Assembly (NCBI GenBank): GCA_002720095.2
Contig: PBGP02000009.1
Location: 56,001 to 120,000 of the forward strand
Source: Methanobacteriota archaeon
GTDB taxonomy: Archaea; Thermoplasmatota; Poseidoniia; Poseidoniales; Poseidoniaceae
Length of the DNA: 64,000 nucleotides
Direction: 5' to 3'
Shown: positions 30,901-40,552 of the stretch, one piece after another
Numbering within the stretch: the stretch's first letter is position 1
Layout of the letters: each line of letters starts with the position of its first letter
Position numbers and translations under genes: made by a program
Notes under the pieces: generated by a model
What the model saw: the letters and a program-made list of their open reading frames with translations, nothing else
Told to the model about the DNA's origin: nothing
Database searches by the model: none

Positions 30901-32659
30901 CTGGTCTAGTTGAGCTATGAGGATTAATGGGTAAGGTGGGATCATTGTTGTTCTGCGAGTTATCTCTGGAGAAATTTTTGATTCCTAGTATAAACGATAA
31001 CCTAGATGGCCTTTGCCCAGGTAGTTCAATTTCGTTATCATATCCTAACATCCTGTAAATTCTATCAATTTCATCAGGCTCAAAACTTTGGGATGGTAAT
31101 TTTCTTATCCATCCAATTGCCTCGGTAATATTTCCATATTCTTCACCATCTTGCATATTAGATCTGTCTTCAAAATAGTGAATTCTGAGATCAGTCTCTC
31201 TCTCAGACCAAAACTCTATGGTATCTAGTCCGTTTTCACCAAGATTATCATTTCTGATAATTAAGTCAACTTCTTCAGGCAGACAGTAACGAATGGGGAT
31301 ATTACTGCATGGAATAGATGAATTTCCAGAGGGATGAAAGGACGCTTCAATATATGCCATCTCTAAAATTTCTTCTGGTTCTTCACCACTCGGATAATGT
31401 ACATAGCCAAGCCCAACTGAAATACCGCAATCTTGCTCTTCACTAGGTAAAAGTCTTTGTTCAGGGGTATACTCTGCCCTACATGTTTTTTGTCCATTGT
31501 TCACAATATTTAGTGAGTATGGAGAAGCGAGCATAGCTAAACTCAGTTCAGAAGTCCCCTCAAACACCCCAAGTAGCGATAGCAAACCACCCGCTGCTGC
31601 ATCCACGGCTGAGAGAGTGGTATCTGTAATGTTTAATGTCACTCTTTCAAGACCAACATTTAGCTCGAAATTATTTGGAGCTTGAGTGAATTTCGAGTCA
31701 ATAGTCCAAACGTAACTTTCACCTATCTCAGAGCCAACAGATTGATCATATGTAAAGCCCTTCAATAATGAAATTTCCAAATGTTCTAGAACATCAAGGC
31801 CTACAGAATTGCCTAAAGCTGTTACAGAATATGTAATAGTCGGTTTTATCCATAATTGTGCTGGAACTCCTGTAGAAATATCAAAAATATTTCCATCATA
31901 AGGCCAAGGATTACCAAAATTATCAATAATATCCCACGTTTCACCTTTTCCTAATTCTAAATCAGTATTGTCAGGAATGAAAGAAATCGTAAGTGTAACT
32001 TCAATGTCAGCATCGCAACTAAAATCACAAACTCCATCAAGATTAAAATCCACTCCGTCAATATCGATCTGATTATTGAATGGATTGGGGGGGAATGCAA
32101 TTAATTCTCCGTAAAATGATGCATTTGAAAATAAAATATGTTCATTTAGTATTCCACCAGTATAATTGGTAACAATAACATAATTGTCAATTCCCCAAGG
32201 TGCTAGAGTTTCCCAAAGAGATGCAGGTAATCCTGCGGGTTTCTGCTGAGGATTTTTGAGCATTTGATATGGTGTTGGATGGTTAGGTGTGTTTGGTGTT
32301 GTATCGGATAAGATTAGGTTTTCAAGATTTGTAGAGTTTTCACCAAAGGGGTCGTTAATTCCACTTGCTCTCTCTCTTTGATTAATTCCATCTAGTATTG
32401 CGTTAGTAGCAATTGGTGCTGCTTCTTGCCCATCACCAACATAATTTGCAGAATTTATTTCATGAAGTTTATCCAATACGCCGAAGTCATCTGTTTTTAA
32501 TGCACTAGAGTTCGCAGTAGCAACAGGAGAGAAACTGGTAAAAGCCATTAAAATAATAATTAATAATGCTATTCTACCAGACTTAATTCTTTCGAAGCGC
32601 GGTAGCCTTGCAACGAGTCGAACACCTTCCATATTTGCTGAGGTTAACATCATCTTCAT
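27947..32659 (-). CDS. Giant secreted protein, unknown function
   Basis: A 1570-residue protein with an N-terminal basic region and signal helix (RIALLIIILMAFTSF, then ATANSS). The first ATG is used; an ATG ten codons in also fits a signal peptide. No C-terminal TM helix is visible, so it may be released or held by a partner. An acidic calcium-loop-like segment with Asp and Cys (FNLDGVCDFSCDADI) occurs near residue 205. Most of the length is beta-rich and does not match any family I recognise. It is followed with an 8-base gap by a bitopic protein and then the subtilase. Confidence 0.7.
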   Translation of the reverse strand: MKMMLTSANMEGVRLVARLPRFERIKSGRIALLIIILMAFTSFSPVATANSSALKTDDFGVLDKLHEINSANYVGDGQEAAPIATNAILDGINQRERASGINDPFGENSTNLENLILSDTTPNTPNHPTPYQMLKNPQQKPAGLPASLWETLAPWGIDNYVIVTNYTGGILNEHILFSNASFYGELIAFPPNPFNNQIDIDGVDFNLDGVCDFSCDADIEVTLTISFIPDNTDLELGKGETWDIIDNFGNPWPYDGNIFDISTGVPAQLWIKPTITYSVTALGNSVGLDVLEHLEISLLKGFTYDQSVGSEIGESYVWTIDSKFTQAPNNFELNVGLERVTLNITDTTLSAVDAAAGGLLSLLGVFEGTSELSLAMLASPYSLNIVNNGQKTCRAEYTPEQRLLPSEEQDCGISVGLGYVHYPSGEEPEEILEMAYIEASFHPSGNSSIPCSNIPIRYCLPEEVDLIIRNDNLGENGLDTIEFWSERETDLRIHYFEDRSNMQDGEEYGNITEAIGWIRKLPSQSFEPDEIDRIYRMLGYDNEIELPGQRPSRLSFILGIKNFSRDNSQNNNDPTLPINPHSSTRPDTLVLIASKTKIEQLDYRSWFQRYGNESDHRKIDFVLTDIPEVIILHGSFELGGGSENINVPDDPSLSAFSQLLDGAIITIVDVIINIGSILNSLPDALTETSSSKGGEINIEMMNSVRESRFQRYLGEIKILFGSSSHPTLSEDHFMITKDTDLDFVSGRLGNITPLTRVGLSAKFSGISNLHYTFDAISDERKIEIDMTEGEKFRFAYLEHEKNSVNSSAFQSALLSERPRNLTIMQNSEKMSYSANTGISSLVYHAESGKQKNALKLEGLPKEFEILLGDEVGYNSAEPLGSIAIQISNASNDFVLDGDHAYHWQNGDIGESSLSVRISNLLTASWRSPENPGASGVDGLARIKLIRPEGTTFNAKLIDETTYNNDHLGLNATIQISPLPGNLEIDVPTDDSSDSLILPNFGDESGINGISNFLGGLIGFGTGVNDLVGNLTRDFLGPKPGDINASLVLNLQSDEEFDVLVELEKGDNVKDEPDWVHGISAIFEERTVLDLNLTKLNFTEESGNDLIDILKDEKINSDEHVRFLQLMENRMIEPDIFSGIMRDGWINSEELKVLDIERLKESGISLRDERSYHIKAWIPRVAPIVEMSYFYFVEGEIPQWSLDLKMTDWKPKYSDFTIKVDGLEGMNLNINLDGFDTTRAIDVEIGMFMSTDSTLIVPRIYTDMSFNLGSELDYVQINMLDKVLKQRVSTLIVDIPSKANFAATIGDVLIMDLAVPAPGGSISASTSVDAIMITMARYLDNQWWPTTAFMRDLPGELHLETGPSKEFDITKETSFQGVNTLDYTSNGNEMDLYIYASGRAINSRSNILMLAEDMPSTTSIKHTENWGMKIESYPNGIKRFYLKQSDTPIQPGVYLKSSEILGENLKSATVHAYYIANLYPFGVISDVSGGKIIATGNVEADFGGIKWDAKGVLIDAQVTGIIPSASTFGINGIGNDLSILNSVTNGRGTTTHFVFPEPISSGVLTLLYTIF

Positions 32660-32706
32660 TTATGATTGCCCTATATGTATGATAAATTATTGATTTTAAA
32701 CATTTA

Positions 32707-35061
32707 TTAAATATCAAAATCATCATTTTTTGATATGTCGTTTCTAGAACTTACAGGTAAATCAATGTTAAGTGTTTTCTTAGCACTTTCATTCCTATTA
32801 GTTACCTCTGGAATATCAATTTTTAGTACTGATTTTCTCTTTTTAGATCCTTGTGTATGTTTAGAAACATTAGGTTTATTGTCATTCAAATCGTTTAAAA
32901 ATTCTAATTCATCATTTGAGCTATTAACCTGTGAATCAATTTCATTATTTTCAATCAATGAATCCAATATTTCTGTTCCAAGATTTTTATTATTTTTTCT
33001 TGTTTTAGGTTCATTCTTGAAGTCCACATAAGTTTTATCTATTCGAGTATTAATAGTGTTTTCAGTTCTTTTAATATCCCACTGTTCTGAGTTTTTACCC
33101 ATATTTGCTATTCCAGCCAGATTTTTTTCATCATTTCCGTATAATTTTTGAGAGAGCTCTTTCTGCTTAATTTCAGCTAATTCTTCTTGAGAAAGATTTT
33201 TACCTTGTGTTTCAAGTTCTGAAATACGTTTTTGTATATTTTTCCAAATTAATACTCCACCGAGGAGTAGAACAACGATTGAGATACTACCTATGGAATA
33301 AAAAAATATTGATTGATTTTTAATCGTTTTTTCTTCTGAAATAGCCAATGTATATGTTAACTCTAACTTTCTATTTTCAGAATTTAGAACTTGTACCATT
33401 ACAGTATAGGTTCCTGATTCTGCGTAAGAATGAATAATTTCAGATTCGCCAGTGGCTGAATCAAAATTCCCTTCCTTCCAATCATTTCTTTTATCACCAT
33501 CGCCATTACTATCTGAACTTAAATCAAAATCCCATCTGTATAATAAATTTGTATCCTCAGAATCAAACGCCTTAATCTTAAAAGTAAGATCATTATTTTG
33601 ATAAATATCCCCCTCTGGCCATTCAACAAAAATTAATTCGGGGTCAGTTGCATCAACGACAGAATAATTCAGAAATTTTTCCGCTTTATTTCCAGACATA
33701 TCCATTAGGATTAGTTTAATAGTTTGTGTTCCTAAATTTGAGGTCGGTAAAATTAATGATGTTTCATCTTCAGAAATTTTTTCAGAATCCACAAACCATT
33801 GAATATTCTCAATTTCATGATTATCACTACAATCACAGTTGATAGTCCTAACAGAGTTATGTTCAACTAATGCATTTTCAGCTAAGCCAGAGAATTTGAT
33901 TATTGGATCAATACTATCCTTAACGTTGATGGTAATATTTTTAACAGCTTTTTCTAAATCAGAGCGGGTAATTTCAAGTGCCACCAAATATTCACCAGGA
34001 GCATCCCATTTTACATCTGTAATTGTAGAATCAATTACACCTATGCTTTCAATGTTCCAAGAATACTTTTCAATTTGACCCCATTTATTAGGTGAAGATG
34101 AAGCATCTAATTGAAGTGTTTCTCCAAGTTCAATCTCTGATGAATTATGTGAAATTATTTCAATTATTGGGTTGAGAATTGGAGTCACGAATATTGTAAT
34201 GGTACTAGCCATTTTAGAATTATCTTGATTCTGATAAATGAACCATAAAGGCTTATTCGCCAAATCAGAACTAATCACTAAATCATACTGAGTATTAGTA
34301 CCTGTAATATCTAATGTATCTCCCGCCCACATTTGATCTTCATTAACTAAATCGGCTGATGAATATAATGTTAGACCAATTTTTCCAGTTCCAAATAACG
34401 GTTTAGATTTTACAGTAATAACATCACCTTCGTCGAATAATAATGCATTATCATTAATATTTCCAATTTCTAGATTTTCCTCCAGTTGAATTATTGAATT
34501 GTGGGGAGTCCAAATCCATTCCTCATCGTTAAATTCTATCGAAACTGAAACAGAGATACTGTTTCCTCCACCAGCCCCTCTGTTTTCATCAGCAACATGC
34601 CTCATATTGTCTAAAACTACCACAAAGACATCATTTGAAGGTATTGACCATGTAAAATTCATGCTCCCAGTAAGGTTTTCAATAGTTGGATTATTTTCAA
34701 TTAAGTAATTCCCGCTCAACGGATTAAAATGATATTGTTGTTCGTTCAGATAAGTATAGTATACTCCATTATCCATAATCAACAGATCCATAGGATTAAT
34801 AGAGTCTCCTAGTACGTTAAAATCTAATTTCTCAGATCCCGATAAACCATTTAAAAATAATGCAACACAATTACTATCTTCAATTAAAAAGCCTGCATCG
34901 ATTGGGAGGTCTTGATTTATATCAAAAAAATATTCAGAACATTCTAAGTTAGACCTAGCATGTGTACTTTTTGGCGCCAGATTGGGATTTAAATCATCAT
35001 AATTAAGTTCCACAATAAATAGTAAACTGATAATCATTACTATCAAGTGCCCTCTTCGCAT
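32707..35061 (-). CDS. PKD-domain surface protein with long cytosolic tail
   Basis: A 784-residue protein with signal peptide. Mid-protein PKD-type modules are recognisable by GQIEKYSWNIESI...WDAPGEYLVALE and by YRWDFDLSSDSNGDGD...SYAESGTYTVMVQ, the second with an acidic calcium-like loop. A TM helix lies at about 583-605, followed by a 178-residue charged tail starting with a predicted coiled coil (ISELETQGKNLSQEELAEIKQKELSQ is heptad-like). The tail holds a near-duplicate short motif at residues 746-757 and 764-774. Function unknown; topology suggests a surface structure linked to something inside the cell. Confidence 0.75.
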   Translation of the reverse strand: MRRGHLIVMIISLLFIVELNYDDLNPNLAPKSTHARSNLECSEYFFDINQDLPIDAGFLIEDSNCVALFLNGLSGSEKLDFNVLGDSINPMDLLIMDNGVYYTYLNEQQYHFNPLSGNYLIENNPTIENLTGSMNFTWSIPSNDVFVVVLDNMRHVADENRGAGGGNSISVSVSIEFNDEEWIWTPHNSIIQLEENLEIGNINDNALLFDEGDVITVKSKPLFGTGKIGLTLYSSADLVNEDQMWAGDTLDITGTNTQYDLVISSDLANKPLWFIYQNQDNSKMASTITIFVTPILNPIIEIISHNSSEIELGETLQLDASSSPNKWGQIEKYSWNIESIGVIDSTITDVKWDAPGEYLVALEITRSDLEKAVKNITINVKDSIDPIIKFSGLAENALVEHNSVRTINCDCSDNHEIENIQWFVDSEKISEDETSLILPTSNLGTQTIKLILMDMSGNKAEKFLNYSVVDATDPELIFVEWPEGDIYQNNDLTFKIKAFDSEDTNLLYRWDFDLSSDSNGDGDKRNDWKEGNFDSATGESEIIHSYAESGTYTVMVQVLNSENRKLELTYTLAISEEKTIKNQSIFFYSIGSISIVVLLLGGVLIWKNIQKRISELETQGKNLSQEELAEIKQKELSQKLYGNDEKNLAGIANMGKNSEQWDIKRTENTINTRIDKTYVDFKNEPKTRKNNKNLGTEILDSLIENNEIDSQVNSSNDELEFLNDLNDNKPNVSKHTQGSKKRKSVLKIDIPEVTNRNESAKKTLNIDLPVSSRNDISKNDDFDI

Positions 35062-35137
35062 AATACTTGGTCATAATTCAACTTCATGAAACTTATCTCA
35101 CTTTGATTGCGTAATTCATCAATCTCATAAACCGATT

Positions 35138-37300
35138 ATGATTGTATTGAATTGTCACATGAATTACGGCACGGATACACCAACTGCTCCAATAGCGAAA
35201 AAGAAACATCATCTTGTAAAATTTGGCAAGGTCGAAGGAGAGAATAGAGGTGATAACCCAATGAATCCACCTTTAGAAAAAATAGACCCGTATTATTGGA
35301 TGAGAGATGATTCTAGGAGTAATGAAGAAATTTTAACCCATCTGGAATTAGAGAACGATTATACGAAGAAAAATATGAAAAATTTAACAAAAATTAATGA
35401 TTCTATATATGATGAATTGTTATCACATGTGAAAGAAACAGATACTACTGATTTTGTCCCAAATGGACATTTTGTTTATTACTCTCATACATTGGAGGGT
35501 TCTCCCTATCCAATTCACTGTAGAAGAGACAGAGAAAATATTAATTCTTTAGAAGAGGTGATTTTAGACGAAAACAAATTATCAGATCAATTCGGCACTA
35601 CACAAATGAATGTTGGTAATATGAGAATTAGTCCGTCTCAAAATTTATTGGGCTTTTCAGTAGATACAAGCGGAGATGAAATATACGAAATATTAATTAA
35701 AAATTTAAGTATTAATGAGATTATTTTCACAGTTTCAGACATTTCTAGCTTCGAGTGGGGTTCTGATGATAACACAATTTTTTACACAAAAATGGATTCA
35801 GCTCATAGGCCTTACCAGGTATGGAAATTAAAATTAAATGATTCTAATTACCGTAAACTAATTTATGAAGAAAATGATGAACTTTTTTGGGTAGGAATTT
35901 CTAAAACTCAGGATAATGATTTTTTATTAATTTCTTCTAGTTCTAAAGAAACAAGTGAGGTACATTATTTAGAATTAAAAAATGAATCTATTAATTTAAA
36001 TCTTATTAAAAAGAGGGAGAAAGGAATATTATATTCAGTGAGCAAAAGAAGAAACACATTTTACATAGTTACAAATTTCAACGAAGCAAAAAATTTCCAA
36101 ATCTTAACTTCAGACATTAAATTTCCCTCTGAATGGAATTCCCTTAAAGATAAGCTCGGAAGAGTATTATTTGAGCATAATAATTCCAGAACGATTAATT
36201 ATTCTTATTCTTTCAAAAATTTTATCATAGTTTTTGGTAGAGAAAACGGATTGAAACAACTCTGGTGTCTAGTTTTCGAAGACAACCAAATTTTAAATCA
36301 CCATAAATTAGAATTTCCTGAAGACTCATATGTCGTAGGTTTAGGCTCAAATTTAGAGTTTTCCTCGAAGTTCGTCAGAATTACTTACAGTTCAATGGTC
36401 ACTCCTCAAACAATTTTTGATTATGATGTAGATAGTAAAGAACTAATTCAGATTAAACAGAAGGATGTTCCAAACTATGATCGTTTAAACTATTGTACCG
36501 ATAGAATTTTTGCACCTTCTACGGATGGGACATTGATACCAATTTCTGTTGTTTATCGTAAAGACATGCATAAAGAGTCAATTGTTAATTCAAAATTGAT
36601 GTTATATGGTTATGGTTCGTACGGGCTTTGTATTGAGCCTAGTTTTAATGCTAAAGTATTGCCAATGCTTAACAGGGGTATTGTTTACTGTATTGCCCAT
36701 GTAAGAGGAGGTTCTGAAATGGGGAGGTTTTGGTATGAAGAAGAAGGGAAATATTTGACAAAAATGAATACATTTGAAGATTTTTGTAGTTGTGCGGAGC
36801 ACTTAATTAGAATTGGTTGGACATCGCCAAGTAATATTGCAATTGAAGGAAGAAGTGCTGGAGGTCTCTTGATCGGAGCAGTACTAAATATGCGTCCAGA
36901 TTTATTTAACGTAGCTATTGCAGGAGTTCCATTTGTAGATGTCATGACAACTATGAGCGATCCCTCGATACCATTAACAGTGGTTGAATGGGAAGAGTGG
37001 GGTAATCCTAATGAAGAGAAATTCCATGAATACATAAAGTCTTATTCACCAATCGATAATGTTACCAGCCAAAAATACCCTAATATCCTTATTACTGCGG
37101 GTTTACACGATCCTAGGGTGGCTTATTGGGAAGCAATGAAATGGTGTGCGACTTTAAGAGAAAAATCTTTACCAGACTCTGGTTTAATTCTCCTAAAAAC
37201 TGATTTAGAGGCTGGACATTTTAGTGCATCTGATAGATATAAATATCTCAAAGAAAAGGCATTTGAGTATGCTTTTCTATTTCGATGTTTAGGGATATGA
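35138..37300 (+). CDS. ptrB: Oligopeptidase B (S9A prolyl oligopeptidase family)
   Basis: A 720-residue cytosolic serine peptidase cleaving short peptides, in the family after basic residues. The N-terminal beta-propeller begins with DPYYWMRDD. The catalytic alpha/beta-hydrolase part has GRSAGGLLIGAVLNMRPDLF with Ser573, Asp658 in GLHDPRV and His694 in AGHFSAS, and the oligopeptidase B segment TVVEWEEWGNPN. All three catalytic residues are present. The ATG at 35138 is used; 35159 is possible. Its last 12 bases overlap the convergent RNase Z gene. Confidence 0.95.
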   Translation: MIVLNCHMNYGTDTPTAPIAKKKHHLVKFGKVEGENRGDNPMNPPLEKIDPYYWMRDDSRSNEEILTHLELENDYTKKNMKNLTKINDSIYDELLSHVKETDTTDFVPNGHFVYYSHTLEGSPYPIHCRRDRENINSLEEVILDENKLSDQFGTTQMNVGNMRISPSQNLLGFSVDTSGDEIYEILIKNLSINEIIFTVSDISSFEWGSDDNTIFYTKMDSAHRPYQVWKLKLNDSNYRKLIYEENDELFWVGISKTQDNDFLLISSSSKETSEVHYLELKNESINLNLIKKREKGILYSVSKRRNTFYIVTNFNEAKNFQILTSDIKFPSEWNSLKDKLGRVLFEHNNSRTINYSYSFKNFIIVFGRENGLKQLWCLVFEDNQILNHHKLEFPEDSYVVGLGSNLEFSSKFVRITYSSMVTPQTIFDYDVDSKELIQIKQKDVPNYDRLNYCTDRIFAPSTDGTLIPISVVYRKDMHKESIVNSKLMLYGYGSYGLCIEPSFNAKVLPMLNRGIVYCIAHVRGGSEMGRFWYEEEGKYLTKMNTFEDFCSCAEHLIRIGWTSPSNIAIEGRSAGGLLIGAVLNMRPDLFNVAIAGVPFVDVMTTMSDPSIPLTVVEWEEWGNPNEEKFHEYIKSYSPIDNVTSQKYPNILITAGLHDPRVAYWEAMKWCATLREKSLPDSGLILLKTDLEAGHFSASDRYKYLKEKAFEYAFLFRCLGI

Positions 37301-38407
37301 ATTTATTTTTATTTCTTCACCTTCGATGACTATTACATCTGAGTCACAAGCAGCATGAACTCGTTCAAATGCCTCAATAGCTTCTGAAGACAAAAGCTTT
37401 GTATCTTTGATTCTAGAACTAAAATGAGTAATTATTAATTGTTTAGCACCGATTAATTTAGCATTTTTTGCTGCTTCTAAAGCTGTTGAGTGAAAATATT
37501 TTTCAGCTCTGTCTTTGTTAATCTGTAAAAAAGTAGCTTCATGAATCAAAACCGAAGTTTCGTAATTTGTGTTTGAGAACTTTCTAAATCCGGGATTCTT
37601 CCCAGCTGTATCACCACTGATTAGTACGCTTGGGTTTTTTTTACTTTCCATCATAAACTCTTTAGGTGAAAAACCGTCGATTTTTTCTCCATTCACTAAT
37701 TTCTTAATTTGTTCAACAGACAGATTATTTCTTCTTGCTTTTTCAGAATCAAATTTACCTCTTCTATCAGGTTCTTTAATCCACCAACCGCAACTAGGAA
37801 CTGAGTGTAATGTTGGAATATTTACAATTTTTATTCCATTAGTAAATTTTGAAAGGTCATTAACCACCTCTATTTGCCCACGGTTAGGATTAATTGAGAT
37901 GGCGTTTAACTTATTGATATCATCATTTTTATCTACACCAACCAGGATCCAATTTACACGATAATTAAGCTCTTCCGTGGTACCACCTAGAGACCACCAT
38001 TGCAGATATTGATTGTAAATGTCTACATTTGCCACATCTATATCCTCTACCTTGATAGCTACACTATCAGATTGTAAAATTCTTTCAACTATTATATCTA
38101 GGGTAGGTGCAATTACAGTTAATTCTTTTTCCCTGCCATCTAAAGATAGTGTTTTTAGTAAAGGCAACAAACCCCACGTATGATCTAAATGGCCATGTGT
38201 AAGCAAAATAGTATTTATTTTCCCACTTTTAATTCTATATTTTGAATTTTTATTTTTTAATATTTTATTATGTTTTACAAATCTTTCCTGAAAGCCTTCT
38301 CCGCAGTCTACAACTATAATCCCTTTATTGGTGTTAACTACAGATCCACTTACACTTCTACCATGTGCAGGCCTTGATGACGATGTACCTAGGATATGAA
38401 CCTGCAT
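37289..38407 (-). CDS. rnz: Ribonuclease Z (tRNA 3' processing)
   Basis: A 372-residue metallo-beta-lactamase-fold endonuclease that removes the 3' trailer from tRNA precursors. The zinc motif is THGHLDH with His71, His73, Asp75 and His76. Later ligands lie in ISGDTAGKN, the HEATF segment and LIITHFSSRI. HSTALEAAKNAKLIGAKQL is the usual stretch before it. I start at 38407: GGTGAC lies five bases upstream, and this avoids overlapping the PRC-barrel gene, which the longer frame (to 38464) would do. It contains an insert of about 90 residues between the HxHxDH and GDT motifs, normal for the family. Confidence 0.93.
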   Translation of the reverse strand: MQVHILGTSSSRPAHGRSVSGSVVNTNKGIIVVDCGEGFQERFVKHNKILKNKNSKYRIKSGKINTILLTHGHLDHTWGLLPLLKTLSLDGREKELTVIAPTLDIIVERILQSDSVAIKVEDIDVANVDIYNQYLQWWSLGGTTEELNYRVNWILVGVDKNDDINKLNAISINPNRGQIEVVNDLSKFTNGIKIVNIPTLHSVPSCGWWIKEPDRRGKFDSEKARRNNLSVEQIKKLVNGEKIDGFSPKEFMMESKKNPSVLISGDTAGKNPGFRKFSNTNYETSVLIHEATFLQINKDRAEKYFHSTALEAAKNAKLIGAKQLIITHFSSRIKDTKLLSSEAIEAFERVHAACDSDVIVIEGEEIKINSYP

Positions 38408-38421
38408 TGGAGTCACCAAAT

Positions 38422-38682
38422 TTATTGAATAGGGTTTTTTGGAATGGGTGTCTCTGGAAACCACCGCAGAATGATAATTTCATTTACTGCTCTAACCCAT
38501 CTCCATGGAACAGCAACATGAATACTATCTTCAACAATGTTCGGCTTACATTCGTTTACGAACAAATGTGTACAGTTCCATTCTTTTGTTTCAATAACAC
38601 AATCATGAACCTTTCCTAATAATCTCCCGTCTGGTAAATATACTTGTTTTCCTCTTACATCGGCTAGACCACCGTGTCTCAT
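38422..38682 (-). CDS. PRC-barrel domain protein
   Basis: An 86-residue protein whose core, VRGKQVYLPDGRLLGKVHDCVIETKEWNCTHLFVN, matches the small PRC-barrel fold found in archaea and in the RNA-processing factor RimM. Such stand-alone archaeal PRC proteins are common but poorly characterised. It is followed by RNase Z with a 14-base gap, and lies downstream of L15e, so an RNA-related role is plausible but not shown. Confidence 0.75.
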   Translation of the reverse strand: MRHGGLADVRGKQVYLPDGRLLGKVHDCVIETKEWNCTHLFVNECKPNIVEDSIHVAVPWRWVRAVNEIIILRWFPETPIPKNPIQ

Positions 38683-38749
38683 GTATTGCTGAAAATGGTA
38701 TGGGAAATCAATATTGTCATCAAAATATATAATTTTGGTAATTTTTATA

Positions 38750-39343
38750 TTATTTTCCTCGGTTAAGATTGGCTTTAAGACTTGGTCTTAATTTCTCTGC
38801 ACCTTTGCCCTTATTGTGAAGTCCTCTTCCTCTTTTTCCAGCACTAGTTTTTCCTCTGAATGCTCTACCTCTGTGAGATGAACCTTCAGAAATCCAGCCT
38901 AGTTGTTTATCATTTATTACAGAAGGGTGATTTGGATCTACTAAAATTACTTCGAAGTATTTATGTTTTCCATCCTCACCAACCCAGTATGAGTTTAGTA
39001 CTTCCATATTTGGATAGTGTCTTGCAACACGTTCTTCTGCAATACGTTGAGTATTTTTTCCCATCGTGATTTTCTTAATACCCATTTTACTCGGCTTTCT
39101 TTTCATGTGTATTTTTCCCTTTCTTAATCCACCACGGCGGACCCTAGTTCTGATTAGAACGATACCTTGTTTTGCTTTATACCCCATTCTTCTTGCTGCA
39201 TCCAAGCGAGTTGGTCGCTCAATTTTACAATTAACTGGTTCTTTCCTCCATGCAGCCATCCTTTTTTGACGAACCTCAAAAGGTATTGAATCTTTAGGTC
39301 TTTTCCAAGTCTCTCTTGTATGTTGATATAGTCCTCTTGCCAT
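38750..39343 (-). CDS. rpl15e: Large-subunit ribosomal protein L15e
   Basis: A 197-residue, strongly basic ribosomal protein found only in archaea and eukaryotes. The start MARGLYQHTRETWKRP and the segments RPTRLDAARRMGYKAKQG and VLNSYWVGEDGKHKYFEVILVDP identify it. I use the ATG at 39343, preceded by GGGGTG; the longer frame to 39376 adds an untypical N-terminus. It provides a firm archaeal marker for the window. Confidence 0.97.
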   Translation of the reverse strand: MARGLYQHTRETWKRPKDSIPFEVRQKRMAAWRKEPVNCKIERPTRLDAARRMGYKAKQGIVLIRTRVRRGGLRKGKIHMKRKPSKMGIKKITMGKNTQRIAEERVARHYPNMEVLNSYWVGEDGKHKYFEVILVDPNHPSVINDKQLGWISEGSSHRGRAFRGKTSAGKRGRGLHNKGKGAEKLRPSLKANLNRGK

Positions 39344-39402
39344 TTGCACACCCCTCAGAAGCATCTTTGCGACCAACCACCCCTTTATGACCGTTGTCTA
39401 TA

Positions 39403-40452
39403 TCATTCCTCTTCTGAAATCATTGATTCAACATCATGTAATAAATCTTCAAGAGACGAGATACTATCATTATACTCAATTTTTTGTGCAACCTGAAGTG
39501 GTACTGGCATGGTACTTGAAATCGTATCATATTCACTGCGTATCATGGTAATTTCTGCCCTTATTCTCAACATAGCTAGAGAGACAGCGCTTTCAAATGT
39601 TTTTTTATCTAAAACCCCATTTTTGTGGTGTTTTAGTAAATTATCTAAAATTGATAAAACGTCTTCATCTGTATTTACCAAACTTCTCCCACTACTACCT
39701 TCTTTCATTGTGTAGAACAATTGAGACATCGTCGCAGCTAAACTACCAACTAATCCAATTCCGACTAACATCAAAAATGCAGCAACAACTCTTGATAATG
39801 GATCGACAGGAGAATAGTCTCCATATCCAACTGTAGTAGTTGTCACTATAGCCCACCACATTGCATCACCAAATGAATTAATCATTCTAGAACATTCATC
39901 AGCCAATGGTTCTGATGAACACATTAATTCATATTCTTGAGATTCGAAAACATAAACAAAAAAGCCACCAGCTACTATTAAGGTTAATACTATCGTTAGT
40001 AGGTGTAACATTTGTTTTTCAACGGTAACTTTCGTTTTTCTTCTTGCCATACCTATTAGTCTTAAAACACCAGAGAATGCTCTAACAAGACGAAGTAATC
40101 TAAGTCCCCCAAGAGAAGCTAATAATGGAATAGCGGTGACAAACATAGGAATCAATCCTAGAAACTCCCACCAATGTGTTTTCCACCACCACTCTTTATC
40201 TGCACACCTATCATAATCATCTTTTAGATCAGCGAGGAAAATAAGAATTAATAATAAATCAGATAGCGCTAAAAACATCCATTTTAGATCTTTATCTTGT
40301 ATGATATCAAAAATATTTCTTTCACTGAAGTATTCTAAATCATAAACTATTATGGCAATATTAGCTATAGTAAGCAGAAAAATAAGGTAATCATTTGCCC
40401 ACCACGGCTGTTCATCTGTGATGTATTTCTCATCATTTTCCAATTCAGCCAT
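39403..40452 (-). CDS. Voltage-gated-type potassium channel
   Basis: A 349-residue six-helix channel. The selectivity filter TVGYGD lies at about residues 208-213 after the pore helix FGDAMWWAIVTTT. The fourth segment carries repeated arginines (GLRLLRLVRAFSGVLRLIG), as in a voltage sensor. An outer loop before the pore has two cysteines (CSSEPLADEC). The ~110-residue cytosolic tail after the last helix is helical and acidic with no recognised ligand-binding domain. It should conduct K+ as a tetramer. No operon partner. Confidence 0.9.
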   Translation of the reverse strand: MAELENDEKYITDEQPWWANDYLIFLLTIANIAIIVYDLEYFSERNIFDIIQDKDLKWMFLALSDLLLILIFLADLKDDYDRCADKEWWWKTHWWEFLGLIPMFVTAIPLLASLGGLRLLRLVRAFSGVLRLIGMARRKTKVTVEKQMLHLLTIVLTLIVAGGFFVYVFESQEYELMCSSEPLADECSRMINSFGDAMWWAIVTTTTVGYGDYSPVDPLSRVVAAFLMLVGIGLVGSLAATMSQLFYTMKEGSSGRSLVNTDEDVLSILDNLLKHHKNGVLDKKTFESAVSLAMLRIRAEITMIRSEYDTISSTMPVPLQVAQKIEYNDSISSLEDLLHDVESMISEEE

Positions 40453-40552
40453 ACATTCCGCATAAAGAACTTATTTTTGAGTGTTATTGATATCAAAGAT
40501 TAATTTAAATTACAAGGATTAGGATTTCATAGTTTCATTATTACGCAGTGAT

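Noticed and set aside
38422..38464. Longer RNase Z start overlapping the PRC-barrel gene
   Set aside because: The ATG at 38407 has GGTGAC in front and begins MQVHILGTSSSRP, the normal RNase Z N-terminus.
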